This document shows, one piece after another, positions 55,672 through 64,000 of a stretch of DNA of 64,000 nucleotides. Position 1 is the first letter of the stretch. The number at the start of each line of letters is the position of its first letter. Source of the DNA: Corynebacterium tuberculostearicum. GTDB lineage: Bacteria > Actinomycetota > Actinomycetes > Mycobacteriales > Mycobacteriaceae. The notes below the pieces were generated by a model, which saw only the letters and a list, made by a program, of their open reading frames with translations, was not told where the DNA came from and ran no database searches. The stretch spans positions 1,736,001-1,800,000 of the forward strand of contig NZ_CP073092.1 in NCBI RefSeq assembly GCF_030506365.1, read 5' to 3'. The translations under genes were made by a program, and so were the position numbers.

Positions 55672-55956
55672 TTAACGTTCGATGAAGCCAGATTCGCCCT
55701 TAGGGGAAGCCCATTGTTCGACAACCAGATCCACCGTTCCCGGGCGGCGGGTCGTACTCGGCTGCTCATTGAGGAGGCCCAGCAAGTCCTCGCATTTCTC
55801 CCGCGGGCCTTCCGCTACCACCTGCACCCGGCCATCTCTCAGATTGGTGGCATGCCCGCTCAAACCGAGCTCCAAGGCCCGGGAGCGCGTCCACCAACGA
55901 AAGCCCACTCCTTGGACGTGCCCATGGACAAAAGCGGTCATTCTCTCCAGTGCCAT
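55672..55956 (-). CDS. acyP: acylphosphatase
   Basis: 94 aa from ATG 55956, preceded by GGGAGG; the frame opens four codons earlier. It hydrolyses acyl phosphates. The catalytic Arg20 is in [10 protein letters not shown] and Asn38 in GHATNLRDG; the fold is the standard 90-aa acylphosphatase. It is placed between smc and the alanine symporter, 16 bases after the symporter stop, so the two may be co-transcribed. Its place next to smc is common in bacteria. Confidence 0.93.
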   Translation of the reverse strand: MALERMTAFVHGHVQGVGFRWWTRSRALELGLSGHATNLRDGRVQVVAEGPREKCEDLLGLLNEQPSTTRRPGTVDLVVEQWASPKGESGFIER

Positions 55957-55972
55957 GCGGCCTCCCAAATTT

Positions 55973-57472
55973 CTAATAGCGGTCGTGGTGTCCCTTATCG
56001 CGCAATACGCGGCGATCCTCTTCGCTGCGGCGAGTAACGGGATCGGATCCGTCCCAGCACTCTACGCCCTTCAGTTCCGGCATCATATCGCGGTGGAATA
56101 CCGGGTCAATGCCGTGGCTGCGCTGTTCGTTGTAATTCTTGAGCAGCTTAATCGCCACACCGGATAGCGGCACGATGGCGATGATATTGAGGATCACCAT
56201 GGTTGCCGCACCGGTATCGGCCAACGCAAAGACCAGCGGCAGGGAGCCCACTGCGCCAAACCAAACGAAGAAGAGAACGACGAGGCGGAAAATCACCAAC
56301 GCAGGCTTGCTCTGGGTGAGGTATTCCAGGTTGGATTCCGCCAAGTAATAATTGCCCAGGATGGAGGAGAAAGCCAGGAAGAAGAGGATGAAGCTGACGA
56401 AGTGGATGCCCCACTCGCCCACCTCAGAAGACAAAGCCGCCTGGGTCAAGGAGACGCCTTCTGCTTCGGCGCCGTAGGCAATCTCTGGTCCCAGCAAGAT
56501 GATGAAGGCGGTGATGGTACACACCACCAAGGTGTCGAAGTACACGCCAAGGGTTTGCACCAGGCCCTGCTTGACCGGGTGCGAGACTGCCGCGGTAGCC
56601 GCTGCATTCGGAGCAGAGCCCTCACCAGCTTCGTTGGAGAACAGTCCGCGCTGAATACCCTTCATCATGGCCGCACCAAGACCGGCGCCAGCGATTTCCT
56701 TAATACCCAGAGCGTGGCCGACGATATCGCCAATCATTCCCGGCACCTTGTCAAAGTTGGTGATGACAACAAACCCACCGACGAGCAGGTAGGCCACCGC
56801 CATAAATGGCACGATGATCTGGGTGATATTGGCAATGCGGTTGACGCCGCCAAAGATAATGAGGCCTGCAACCACGGCAATAACAACACCGATGATGGAG
56901 CGGAACATGGTGTCATCGCGGTCAAAGGAGAAGGACACCGCATCTGCAATGGCGTTGGTCTGGAAGGCGTTGTAGACCAAGCCAAAGGTAAAGGCAATAG
57001 CGATGGAGAAAAGAACACCGAGCGGGCCCCAGCCCAAACCGCGCTTCATGTAGTACGCAGGGCCGCCGCGGTACCCGTCACCATCGCGCACCTTCCACAG
57101 CTGCGCCAGGGTGGATTCGATGAATGCAGTTGCGCCACCGAGGATGGCGATGAGCCACATCCAAAAGACTGCACCTGGGCCGCCCACGGAAATGGCCACA
57201 GCCACGCCGGCCACGTTGCCGGTGCCAACGCGGGAGGCGGCCGAAATAGTGAAGGCCTTAAAAGCAGAGATACCCCCATAGTCCTCGTCCTCATCGCGAC
57301 CTTCCCCCTTGGGTCGCTCGACGACGGCGCGGAACATATCTGGCACCATGCGCACCTGCACCAAAGCGGTACGGATGCCGAAGAATAGGCCCGCAGCGAT
57401 GAGCAGCCAGGGCAGAATCCACGACCAGACGCCGTCATTAAATGTCGTTACGACATTTTCAAGAAAATCCAT
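55973..57472 (-). CDS. sodium:alanine symporter (AGCS family)
   Basis: 499 aa from ATG 57472 ([11 protein letters not shown]). About 11 membrane helices. Family features: [27 protein letters not shown] (the AGCS signature), [12 protein letters not shown], and [16 protein letters not shown]. It imports alanine or glycine with Na+. It may depend on the sodium gradient kept by the nearby mnh system. There is no SD motif; TAAATT lies seven bases ahead of ATG, so it is likely leaderless, and a perfect palindrome overlaps the presumed -35. Confidence 0.9.
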   Translation of the reverse strand: MDFLENVVTTFNDGVWSWILPWLLIAAGLFFGIRTALVQVRMVPDMFRAVVERPKGEGRDEDEDYGGISAFKAFTISAASRVGTGNVAGVAVAISVGGPGAVFWMWLIAILGGATAFIESTLAQLWKVRDGDGYRGGPAYYMKRGLGWGPLGVLFSIAIAFTFGLVYNAFQTNAIADAVSFSFDRDDTMFRSIIGVVIAVVAGLIIFGGVNRIANITQIIVPFMAVAYLLVGGFVVITNFDKVPGMIGDIVGHALGIKEIAGAGLGAAMMKGIQRGLFSNEAGEGSAPNAAATAAVSHPVKQGLVQTLGVYFDTLVVCTITAFIILLGPEIAYGAEAEGVSLTQAALSSEVGEWGIHFVSFILFFLAFSSILGNYYLAESNLEYLTQSKPALVIFRLVVLFFVWFGAVGSLPLVFALADTGAATMVILNIIAIVPLSGVAIKLLKNYNEQRSHGIDPVFHRDMMPELKGVECWDGSDPVTRRSEEDRRVLRDKGHHDRY

Positions 57473-57479
57473 GCAGAAT

Positions 57480-57485
57480 AATTTA
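57480..57485 (-). promoter_or_regulatory. -10-like element of the alanine symporter gene
   Basis: TAAATT on the minus strand, seven bases ahead of ATG 57472, with TTCACG 18 bases upstream. Confidence 0.5.
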
Positions 57486-57494
57486 CTGCCTTGA

Positions 57495-57511
57495 GGTTCA
57501 CAACGTGAACC
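57495..57511. promoter_or_regulatory. palindrome in the alanine symporter promoter
   Basis: GGTTCAC-AAC-GTGAACC, 7-bp perfect arms, overlapping the -35 position. Candidate operator. Confidence 0.5.
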
Positions 57512-57525
57512 CCATGCGCCATAAC

Positions 57526-58341
57526 TTATTGACAATGGGGGCAGAAATGGGTGGATCGTCCTGAAATTACGCAGCGCTCCAAGGGAGTACCACACCGCCG
57601 ACAGGGCTGGCCAGCCCGCCCATACGCGGCCAAAGACCGCGAAAAGTACCCCGATTCACCATTCACGTTGACGTACAAGGAATCGAAGCTCGTGCCACCC
57701 ACTTTTAGGGCGGCGGCCATGACCTCTTGGGCCGCCTCGAGCAAAGCCACGGCATCCTTTTGTCGCAACGTCGATGCCCTTTTGCGGGGCGGAATCTGTG
57801 CCGCCCACAGGGATTCATCGGCATAGATATTGCCGATTCCAGAAGCCAAGGTTTGATCCAATAGTGCAGTCTTTACTGCAGTCTTCTTGGCCCGCAAGCG
57901 CCGTGCGGTTGCCACAATGTCGAAGTCTGGTTCCAACGGGTCAATGCCAATGTGCGAGATCTTCGCCCACGGTGCATAGAGCCAATAGCCAAAGGTGCGC
58001 TGGTCTACAAAGCTAAGCTCTACCCCACCGCTTAGCTGGGCGCGAATGCGCAGATGCGGCGAATCGGTCGTGCCGATTCGCACCTGACCCGACATACCTA
58101 AGTGGATGAAAAGGACGTCGCGGTGAGGATCCATGGAATCTTCGCCCACAAATTCCAGCCACATAAACTTTCCCCGCCGAGCCACAGCAGCGATCTCTTT
58201 ACCGACAAGAAGACCGGAGAGCGGCTCATCTTGGCCACGGTTGGCACGCGGGTGCAGGACGTGCACAGACTCAAAAGTCCGCCCCACCACATGGGGCTCA
58301 AGACCCCGGCGGACGGACTCGACTTCCGGCAGTTCCGGCAT
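57526..58341 (-). CDS. mutM: formamidopyrimidine-DNA glycosylase
   Basis: A 271-aa DNA glycosylase/AP lyase that removes 8-oxoguanine. The N-terminal catalytic MPELPEVE (Pro2 nucleophile, Glu3) and the C-terminal zinc finger CRRCGTPLERC...FCPHC with four Cys are intact. KTALLDQTLASGIGNIYADE is the helix-two-turn-helix. It starts two bases after the rnc stop, and the set DUF177-rnc-mutM is one operon, as in other actinobacteria. Confidence 0.95.
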   Translation of the reverse strand: MPELPEVESVRRGLEPHVVGRTFESVHVLHPRANRGQDEPLSGLLVGKEIAAVARRGKFMWLEFVGEDSMDPHRDVLFIHLGMSGQVRIGTTDSPHLRIRAQLSGGVELSFVDQRTFGYWLYAPWAKISHIGIDPLEPDFDIVATARRLRAKKTAVKTALLDQTLASGIGNIYADESLWAAQIPPRKRASTLRQKDAVALLEAAQEVMAAALKVGGTSFDSLYVNVNGESGYFSRSLAAYGRAGQPCRRCGTPLERCVISGRSTHFCPHCQ

Positions 58342-58343
58342 GC

Positions 58344-59114
58344 TTAGCCTTCTTTATGCGCAGTGCCCTGCACCAAGAGAGGAGTCTCGCGCAAAGTCTG
58401 GCAGGCTTCCTGAGCCGCTTGCTGCTCGGCCAACTTCTTATTGTGTCCCACTCCATTGCCCACGGTCAGACCAGCGACGGTAGCTACCGCGTTAAAGGTC
58501 TGATCATGTTCTGGGCCAGTGGAGGTAGCCGAATAGACCGGCATCGGTGCCTTAAGCTCGGCGCACAGCTCCTGCAGGGTGGTCTTCCAATCCAGGTGGC
58601 GACCACTCACAGTGGCGTTGTCGATCTTTTCTGCAAACAAGCGCAAGATGACATCTCGCGCGGTTTCGAATCCATGCTCGCGGTAGATGGCACCAAAGAT
58701 TGCCTCGGTGGTATCGGCAAGAATGGAATCCTTATCGCGGCCACCAGTGGACTGCTCTCCCTTGCCCAGCAAAATGTGCGGGCCGAGGTTTATCTCACGG
58801 GCGATATCCGATAGTCCGTAGCGCGAGACGATCGAGGCACGCATCTTGGAAATATCCGATTCCGGACGAGAGGGATAAGTGATGTAGAGCTGGGAGGCCA
58901 CCGACAGGCCCAGCACCGCATCGCCCAAAAACTCTAAGCGCTCGTTATTAGGCAAATGCCCATTCTCATTGGCAAAAGAGCGGTGAGTAAGCGCTAGGCG
59001 CAGGTGTTCTGGCTGCAAATCCACGCCAAGCGATTCCAACAATGGGGTGTGGTCTACGGCAGCAAACTCGGCTGCCAGCGCTTCTTCCCCGGTTAGCTTC
59101 TTTTTGCGGCTCAT
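58344..59114 (-). CDS. rnc: ribonuclease III
   Basis: A 256-aa double-strand-specific RNase that processes rRNA and other transcripts. The signature NNERLEFLGDAVLGL contains the catalytic Glu and Asp, and DTTEAIFGAIYREHG the second pair. The C-terminal dsRBD covers about 175-245 (GHNKKLAEQQAAQEACQ). It overlaps the DUF177 stop by four bases. The order DUF177-rnc-mutM, without rpmF between, was noted. Confidence 0.95.
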   Translation of the reverse strand: MSRKKKLTGEEALAAEFAAVDHTPLLESLGVDLQPEHLRLALTHRSFANENGHLPNNERLEFLGDAVLGLSVASQLYITYPSRPESDISKMRASIVSRYGLSDIAREINLGPHILLGKGEQSTGGRDKDSILADTTEAIFGAIYREHGFETARDVILRLFAEKIDNATVSGRHLDWKTTLQELCAELKAPMPVYSATSTGPEHDQTFNAVATVAGLTVGNGVGHNKKLAEQQAAQEACQTLRETPLLVQGTAHKEG

Positions 59115-59656
59115 AGGAACTTCTCCAAACCAGCCCAGCGGGGATCGACCTTGTCTTCCTCTTCTTCGCCAGAGATACCGGTGGTCACACCTTCAGGCGT
59201 GTCAATCTCACAGCCATCTTCACATACCGGCGCAAAGGGAAGGTTGAGTCCTGCCTCATCGATCACGGCCTGCAAAAGGTCCAGCTCATCATCCTCGATC
59301 TCTGAAATCTCATCTCCGGAGCCTTCATCATCGGCTGCAGGATCATCGCCGGAGACGAAGGATTCATCGGCAGCAAAGACCTGCGTGACATGCAAGTCCA
59401 GCTCTGGGTGCAGTTCCTTCAAGCACCGGGAGCATTCCCCTGTCAGCCGTCCAGATACGTTGGCATCCACCAAGACACCGGCACCTAGAGGGGTCAGGGT
59501 GGCGTCTACGGTGAGCTCTTCGCCCTTCGGAATGGCGATCATCTCAACGCCAATCCTCTCAGGTGCGGGGCCGGTTTGGGTGCGTTGCTCCGGCAGTGCG
59601 TCAGCGCCTTGGGCGTTCAACAATTCGCCCACATCGAACTTCAATGGTGTTGTCAT
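59111..59656 (-). CDS. DUF177 (YceD) family protein
   Basis: A 181-aa protein related to the YceD family, often involved in ribosome or 23S rRNA maturation. It has the conserved CSRCLKELHPELDL with two Cys, an acidic loop, and C-terminal CEDGCEIDTPEG ... DPRWAGLEKFL. No membrane segment. The start ATG 59656 begins an operon with rnc and mutM. The L32 gene rpmF, usually adjacent in other bacteria, is missing here. Confidence 0.88.
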   Translation of the reverse strand: MTTPLKFDVGELLNAQGADALPEQRTQTGPAPERIGVEMIAIPKGEELTVDATLTPLGAGVLVDANVSGRLTGECSRCLKELHPELDLHVTQVFAADESFVSGDDPAADDEGSGDEISEIEDDELDLLQAVIDEAGLNLPFAPVCEDGCEIDTPEGVTTGISGEEEEDKVDPRWAGLEKFL

Positions 59657-59806
59657 AACACTTGGTAGTCTACCTTGCCCCGCAAACTCCGCCTAGCGGC
59701 CCGCGCAGGCAAACTTTCTGTCAAGAGTCTGTTGTTTAAAGTAAAAGGGCCTATGCCTTTCCGGATTAGCCTTTTCCCAAGCCAAAGCCGTCTTTAGTGT
59801 GGAGAC

Positions 59807-60454
59807 ATGACTTACCACTTGGCGCTAGCCTCCACGGATCCCCGCAGCATAGCACTCGGATTCGCCGTGTTTAGCTGCCTTCCTGCCGCGGTATTAACCA
59901 TTGCCGGCACGCTCGTGCACGCGACTCCACGGCCGGACCGTTCAGGAATCTATGGCGCTAGTGGGATTCGCCTCTTTACTGCACTCATCTGCAGCATCAT
60001 TGCTGGTTTGATTGCCGGCACCATTCTGGTATTACCCACCGGAATGGACCTTTCGGTGCTTACCGGCGCACTCATCTTTTCCCTAAGCGCAGGCGCCATT
60101 ACCTGGTTCTCACGGGAGACCATTCCCACGGCGCTTATTTCTGTAGGCACAATGCTAGTTGCCACAGGTGCGCTAGTGAGTATGTGCGCCGTGTGCTTTC
60201 CGCAGAACTTTAGTGATAGTTCTTTGACGTCGCTGTCTTCATATTTCTTTACCGCACTCGTTGCATTCCTTTTCCCTGGATTAGTGACCACAATCATTGC
60301 AGCATGTATGGCCGTCCAATCCGCCGCGCCTGCGCATCTCACATCGAGAAAGGAAAGCAGCGCCACGTCCACACACACGCCATTAACAGCTGCTCCCCAT
60401 GCACCGAATACGGCAGTGCCCACTACACAGCCTCGCTCCCGCGCAACCTCCTGA
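59807..60454 (+). CDS. hypothetical integral membrane protein
   Basis: 215 aa with about five hydrophobic helices (IALGFAVFSCLPAAVLTIAGTLV, LFTALICSIIAGLIAGTILVL, LTGALIFSLSAGAITWF, TALISVGTMLVATGALVSM, YFFTALVAFLFPGLVTTIIAA), then a Thr/Ala/Pro-rich tail of about 45 residues. No family recognised. TGGAGAC lies three bases ahead of ATG 59807. It diverges from DUF177 and faces sepIVA with a long hairpin between. The composition is that of its neighbours, so there is no sign of transfer. Confidence 0.7.
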   Translation: MTYHLALASTDPRSIALGFAVFSCLPAAVLTIAGTLVHATPRPDRSGIYGASGIRLFTALICSIIAGLIAGTILVLPTGMDLSVLTGALIFSLSAGAITWFSRETIPTALISVGTMLVATGALVSMCAVCFPQNFSDSSLTSLSSYFFTALVAFLFPGLVTTIIAACMAVQSAAPAHLTSRKESSATSTHTPLTAAPHAPNTAVPTTQPRSRATS

Positions 60455-60480
60455 ACTGCCCGCGCTGGTAGGAAAACAAA

Positions 60481-60544
60481 AAGGCCCTGGTGGGTGGATA
60501 GACGGTGTACGACAAACCGTCTATCCACCCACCAGAGCCTTTGG
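60481..60544. terminator. long hairpin between convergent genes
   Basis: 26-bp arms (60481-60506 and about 60516-60541) with one mismatch and a 9-base loop, far longer than the other terminators here. A run of A on one side (AAAACAAAAA) serves minus-strand transcription, so it may stop both genes. Confidence 0.75.
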
Positions 60545-60645
60545 CCGTGCCTGATATAAGGGACTAAACCACCCCTCACCCCTCAAGCTCCTTAGCCCGG
60601 GTGCCTCCGGGAAATGAAGCTTAAGGGCAGAAAGAATTTAAAGGT

Positions 60646-61404
60646 TTAGCGCTCGTTATAGCGACGCTCGTATGCCTCGCCTTCTGCGTAGCGGGAGCCT
60701 CCAGCAACGCCACCGGTACGACCCGAGGGCTGGTAGTCGCCGCCACGGGAACGGACGCCGGCACCGCCGCGCAGTGCAGAGCGGTCAGAGCTTACGGTGC
60801 GCAGCAGCCCATTGAGGGTGGTTTCAAATTCACTTAGCTTGCCATCTACAAACTCATCGCATTCACTGCGCAGACGGTTGGACTCGGTGTGGGCGGACTC
60901 CACAATGCGGTGTGCTTCCTCATCAGCGCGGCGCACAACTTCCGATTCCGAAACCATGCGCTCTTGCTCAGCACGGCCTTCTGCAACGGAACGTTCATAT
61001 TCATCATTGGCCTGAGCAATGGTGCGGTCAGCCTCCGCGCGGGCCTGTTCCACCATGGACTGAGCGCGAGCTTCAGCATCAGCTACCAACTTGGCGGCAT
61101 GCTGTTCTGCGTGGGAGACCGTGGCATCCGCCTCCTCGCGAGCATGGCCCACGATGTCATCAGCCTGCGCATTAGCGTCATTGATGGTCTGGTCCGCACG
61201 CTCTTCGGCGCCGTGCAGGATTTCATCCTGCTTATCCAAGACATCCTGCGCGTCATCAATCTCAACGGGCAGGGCGTTTCGGAGGTCGTCGAGAAGCGCG
61301 AGCATTTCATGGCGCGGAACCATGCAATTAGAGGTCATGGGGAGGCTATGGGCCTCTTCCAAGTGCTGGACTAGTTCATCTAGGGACTCAAAGACACGGT
61401 ACAT
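60646..61404 (-). CDS. sepIVA: SepIVA-like DivIVA-family septum protein
   Basis: 252 aa from ATG 61404 (MYRVFESLDELVQHLEEA). It is similar along its length to mycobacterial SepIVA (Rv2927c), including PMTSNCMVPRHEMLALLDDLRNALPVEIDDAQDVLD. A long coiled coil of about 150 residues follows with heptad-like Ala/Glu/Arg patterns, then a Gly/Arg/Ser-rich tail. It is a cytosolic scaffold for septal or polar cell wall growth. TAAAAT lies seven bases ahead of ATG, without an SD motif, so it is likely leaderless. Confidence 0.88.
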   Translation of the reverse strand: MYRVFESLDELVQHLEEAHSLPMTSNCMVPRHEMLALLDDLRNALPVEIDDAQDVLDKQDEILHGAEERADQTINDANAQADDIVGHAREEADATVSHAEQHAAKLVADAEARAQSMVEQARAEADRTIAQANDEYERSVAEGRAEQERMVSESEVVRRADEEAHRIVESAHTESNRLRSECDEFVDGKLSEFETTLNGLLRTVSSDRSALRGGAGVRSRGGDYQPSGRTGGVAGGSRYAEGEAYERRYNER

Positions 61405-61411
61405 GCTGCGA

Positions 61412-61417
61412 ATTTTA
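61412..61417 (-). promoter_or_regulatory. -10-like element of sepIVA
   Basis: TAAAAT on the minus strand, seven bases ahead of ATG. Confidence 0.5.
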
Positions 61418-61539
61418 CATGCCCTCACGTGCCAGACGTGGAGGCCACGCACCGAGTGTGTACTGCGGATTTACCCTCCAGTGCCGACAATCGCCTTCCA
61501 CCCGCCCACTCACGCAATCTATGGCGGGTATTTACAGCA

Positions 61540-61587
61540 CAAGCTCCCCTTCTCCACTACACAAAGGCAGCACAGAAAGGGAGCTTG
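61540..61587 (-). terminator. hairpin after gdhA
   Basis: 14-bp arms (CAAGCTCCCCTTCT / AGAAAGGGAGCTTG, one mismatch) lie just past the gdhA stop; the minus-strand T-run is poor. Confidence 0.55.
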
Positions 61588-61604
61588 AAAGAAGAAATGA
61601 GCAG

Positions 61605-63005
<1,401 letters not shown>

Positions 63006-63136
63006 CTACCGATAATGCAAGCAGGTTCGAGGGTTCAGGTAGATACATACCCCCTTTACCAGCCACGTTAAAGATGGATATTTTCTGTAGTCCGTTCGAA
63101 TCCTAAGCCGCGCCGTGCCCCAGCGCGGGCGGGCTT

Positions 63137-63142
63137 TATAAT
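63137..63142 (+). promoter_or_regulatory. -10 element of the glycerate kinase gene
   Basis: TATAAT, seven bases upstream of ATG 63150, is a perfect consensus and fits a leaderless start. Confidence 0.6.
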
Positions 63143-63149
63143 CACGGGC

Positions 63150-64000
63150 ATGCATATTGTTGTCGCCCCAGACTCGTTTAAAGGCACCGCCTCCGCGCCC
63201 GAGGCCGCAGCCAGCATTGCTATGGGAGTGCGCCAGGTGCTTCCCGACGCCACGGTGACCACCCTGCCCATGGCCGATGGCGGCGAGGGCACCGCCGCTG
63301 TCCTTGCACAGGCGGCAGCGGCCGGTGGACAATCCGCCGAGACCATCACCCTGCCCACTACCGACGCCATTGGCCGATTGACTCAGGCAAGCTATGTTCT
63401 CGCCGGAACCACTGCGTTCATTGACGTCGCCGCTGCCACCGGGCTGCCCGCCGTGCAGGACAGCCTTGATCCGCTCCACGCCGATTCCTATGGCACCGGC
63501 GTGCTGATCGCGGACGCAGAAACCCGCGGTGCTACCTCGATCGTGCTGGGATTGGGCGGCACCGCCAGCATTGATGCCGGGATGGGCATCCTCACCGCAC
63601 TCGGCGCCGCCGCGCACGACTCCCGCGGCTATGCCCTGCCCAAGGGCGGCGCTCCCCTAGTTCAGCTGGACCACATCGATACCGCGCAGCTCAATATCAA
63701 GGCGGGCATGCTCGACTTCACGCTGCTGGCAGATACCCGCGCTACCCCAGTGCAGGCGGCAACCATGTACGGCCCGCAAAAGGGAGCTAAAGGCGAACAA
63801 GTAGCGCTGCTGGCCGGCGCCATGCTCCAAGCATGCGAGGTTACCGGCACCGATGCAGATTCTGCATATTATGGCGCCGCGGGTGGCCTTCCCATTGGCC
63901 TGTCCTGGCTCTCACGCACCCTCTGGGGCTCAGACGAACACGTGCGCGTCCTGTCCGGCGGCACCCATGTGGCCGCTGCACTGGGCCTTCCGGAAAAGAT
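63150..64000 (+). CDS. glycerate kinase (3' end outside window)
   Basis: From ATG 63150 (MHIVVAPDSFKGTASAPEAA) the frame stays open to the window end, so about 283 residues are visible of an expected 370-380. Motifs: APDSFKGTASA near the start, MADGGEGTA (about residue 50) and LGLGGTASIDAGMG (about residue 130), typical of the glycerate kinase type 1 family (PF02595). It phosphorylates glycerate. It diverges from gdhA. Confidence 0.93.
   Translation, partial: MHIVVAPDSFKGTASAPEAAASIAMGVRQVLPDATVTTLPMADGGEGTAAVLAQAAAAGGQSAETITLPTTDAIGRLTQASYVLAGTTAFIDVAAATGLPAVQDSLDPLHADSYGTGVLIADAETRGATSIVLGLGGTASIDAGMGILTALGAAAHDSRGYALPKGGAPLVQLDHIDTAQLNIKAGMLDFTLLADTRATPVQAATMYGPQKGAKGEQVALLAGAMLQACEVTGTDADSAYYGAAGGLPIGLSWLSRTLWGSDEHVRVLSGGTHVAAALGLPEK

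Overview
The window is about 64 kb of a high-GC Gram-positive chromosome and almost certainly comes from a Corynebacterium. The pointers are mycothione reductase (a mycothiol-using actinobacterium), a SepIVA-type DivIVA-like protein, a penicillin-binding lipoprotein next to ispG-rip1-dxr, an IS1249-type transposase, a DUF2469 gene beside rnhB, and the order smc-ftsY and glnK-glnD-ffh. The species cannot be fixed from the sequence. It is nearly all core genome; the clear mobile element is one intact insertion sequence. I see no tRNA, rRNA, CRISPR array or prophage.

Layout. 1-3.4 kb: the end of an alpha/beta hydrolase gene, mtr, and two tandem small secreted paralogues. 3.4-4.8 kb: an IS1249-like element with inverted ends and an 8-bp target duplication. 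4.9-11.4 kb (minus strand): map, a penicillin-binding lipoprotein, ispG, the site-2 protease rip1, dxr. 11.6-17.3 kb: a DUF2631-like membrane protein, an ABC exporter pair, rlmN, a LapA-like protein, cdsA. 17.4-21 kb: frr, pyrH, tsf, rpsB. 21.3-26 kb: an M23-like protein, then yraN-comM-dprA-xerC. 26.1-28.6 kb: DUF2469, rnhB and two tandem signal peptidases. 28.8-36.3 kb: rplS, tex, a membrane-anchored Ser-rich protein, rimM-trmD plus a coupled unknown gene, a cupin/TetR pair, rpsP. 36.6-43.2 kb: an acyltransferase, ffh, glnD, glnK. 43.4-49.6 kb: a six-gene Mnh/Mrp cation/proton antiporter operon. 50-64 kb: ftsY, smc, acyP, an alanine/sodium symporter, mutM, rnc, DUF177, a membrane protein, sepIVA, gdhA and the start of a glycerate kinase gene.

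How the genes fit together. The window gathers translation and protein-export machinery (rpsB, tsf, frr, map, rplS, rpsP, trmD, rimM, rlmN, ffh, ftsY, two lepB), envelope growth (PBP lipoprotein, Rip1, CdsA, SepIVA, O-acyltransferase), isoprenoid synthesis (ispG, dxr), nitrogen control (glnK, glnD, gdhA), chromosome handling (smc, xerC, dprA, comM, mutM) and ion homeostasis (mnh).

The most interesting unexplained signals are: a 13-mer, GCTTGCCGACGCC, found seven times exactly (two intergenic copies lie beside terminators); near-perfect palindromes upstream of the mnh operon, ffh, glnK and the alanine symporter; a terminator whose two arms each contain a DnaA-box 9-mer; an unknown 124-aa gene overlapping trmD by one base; and the tandem secreted paralogues.
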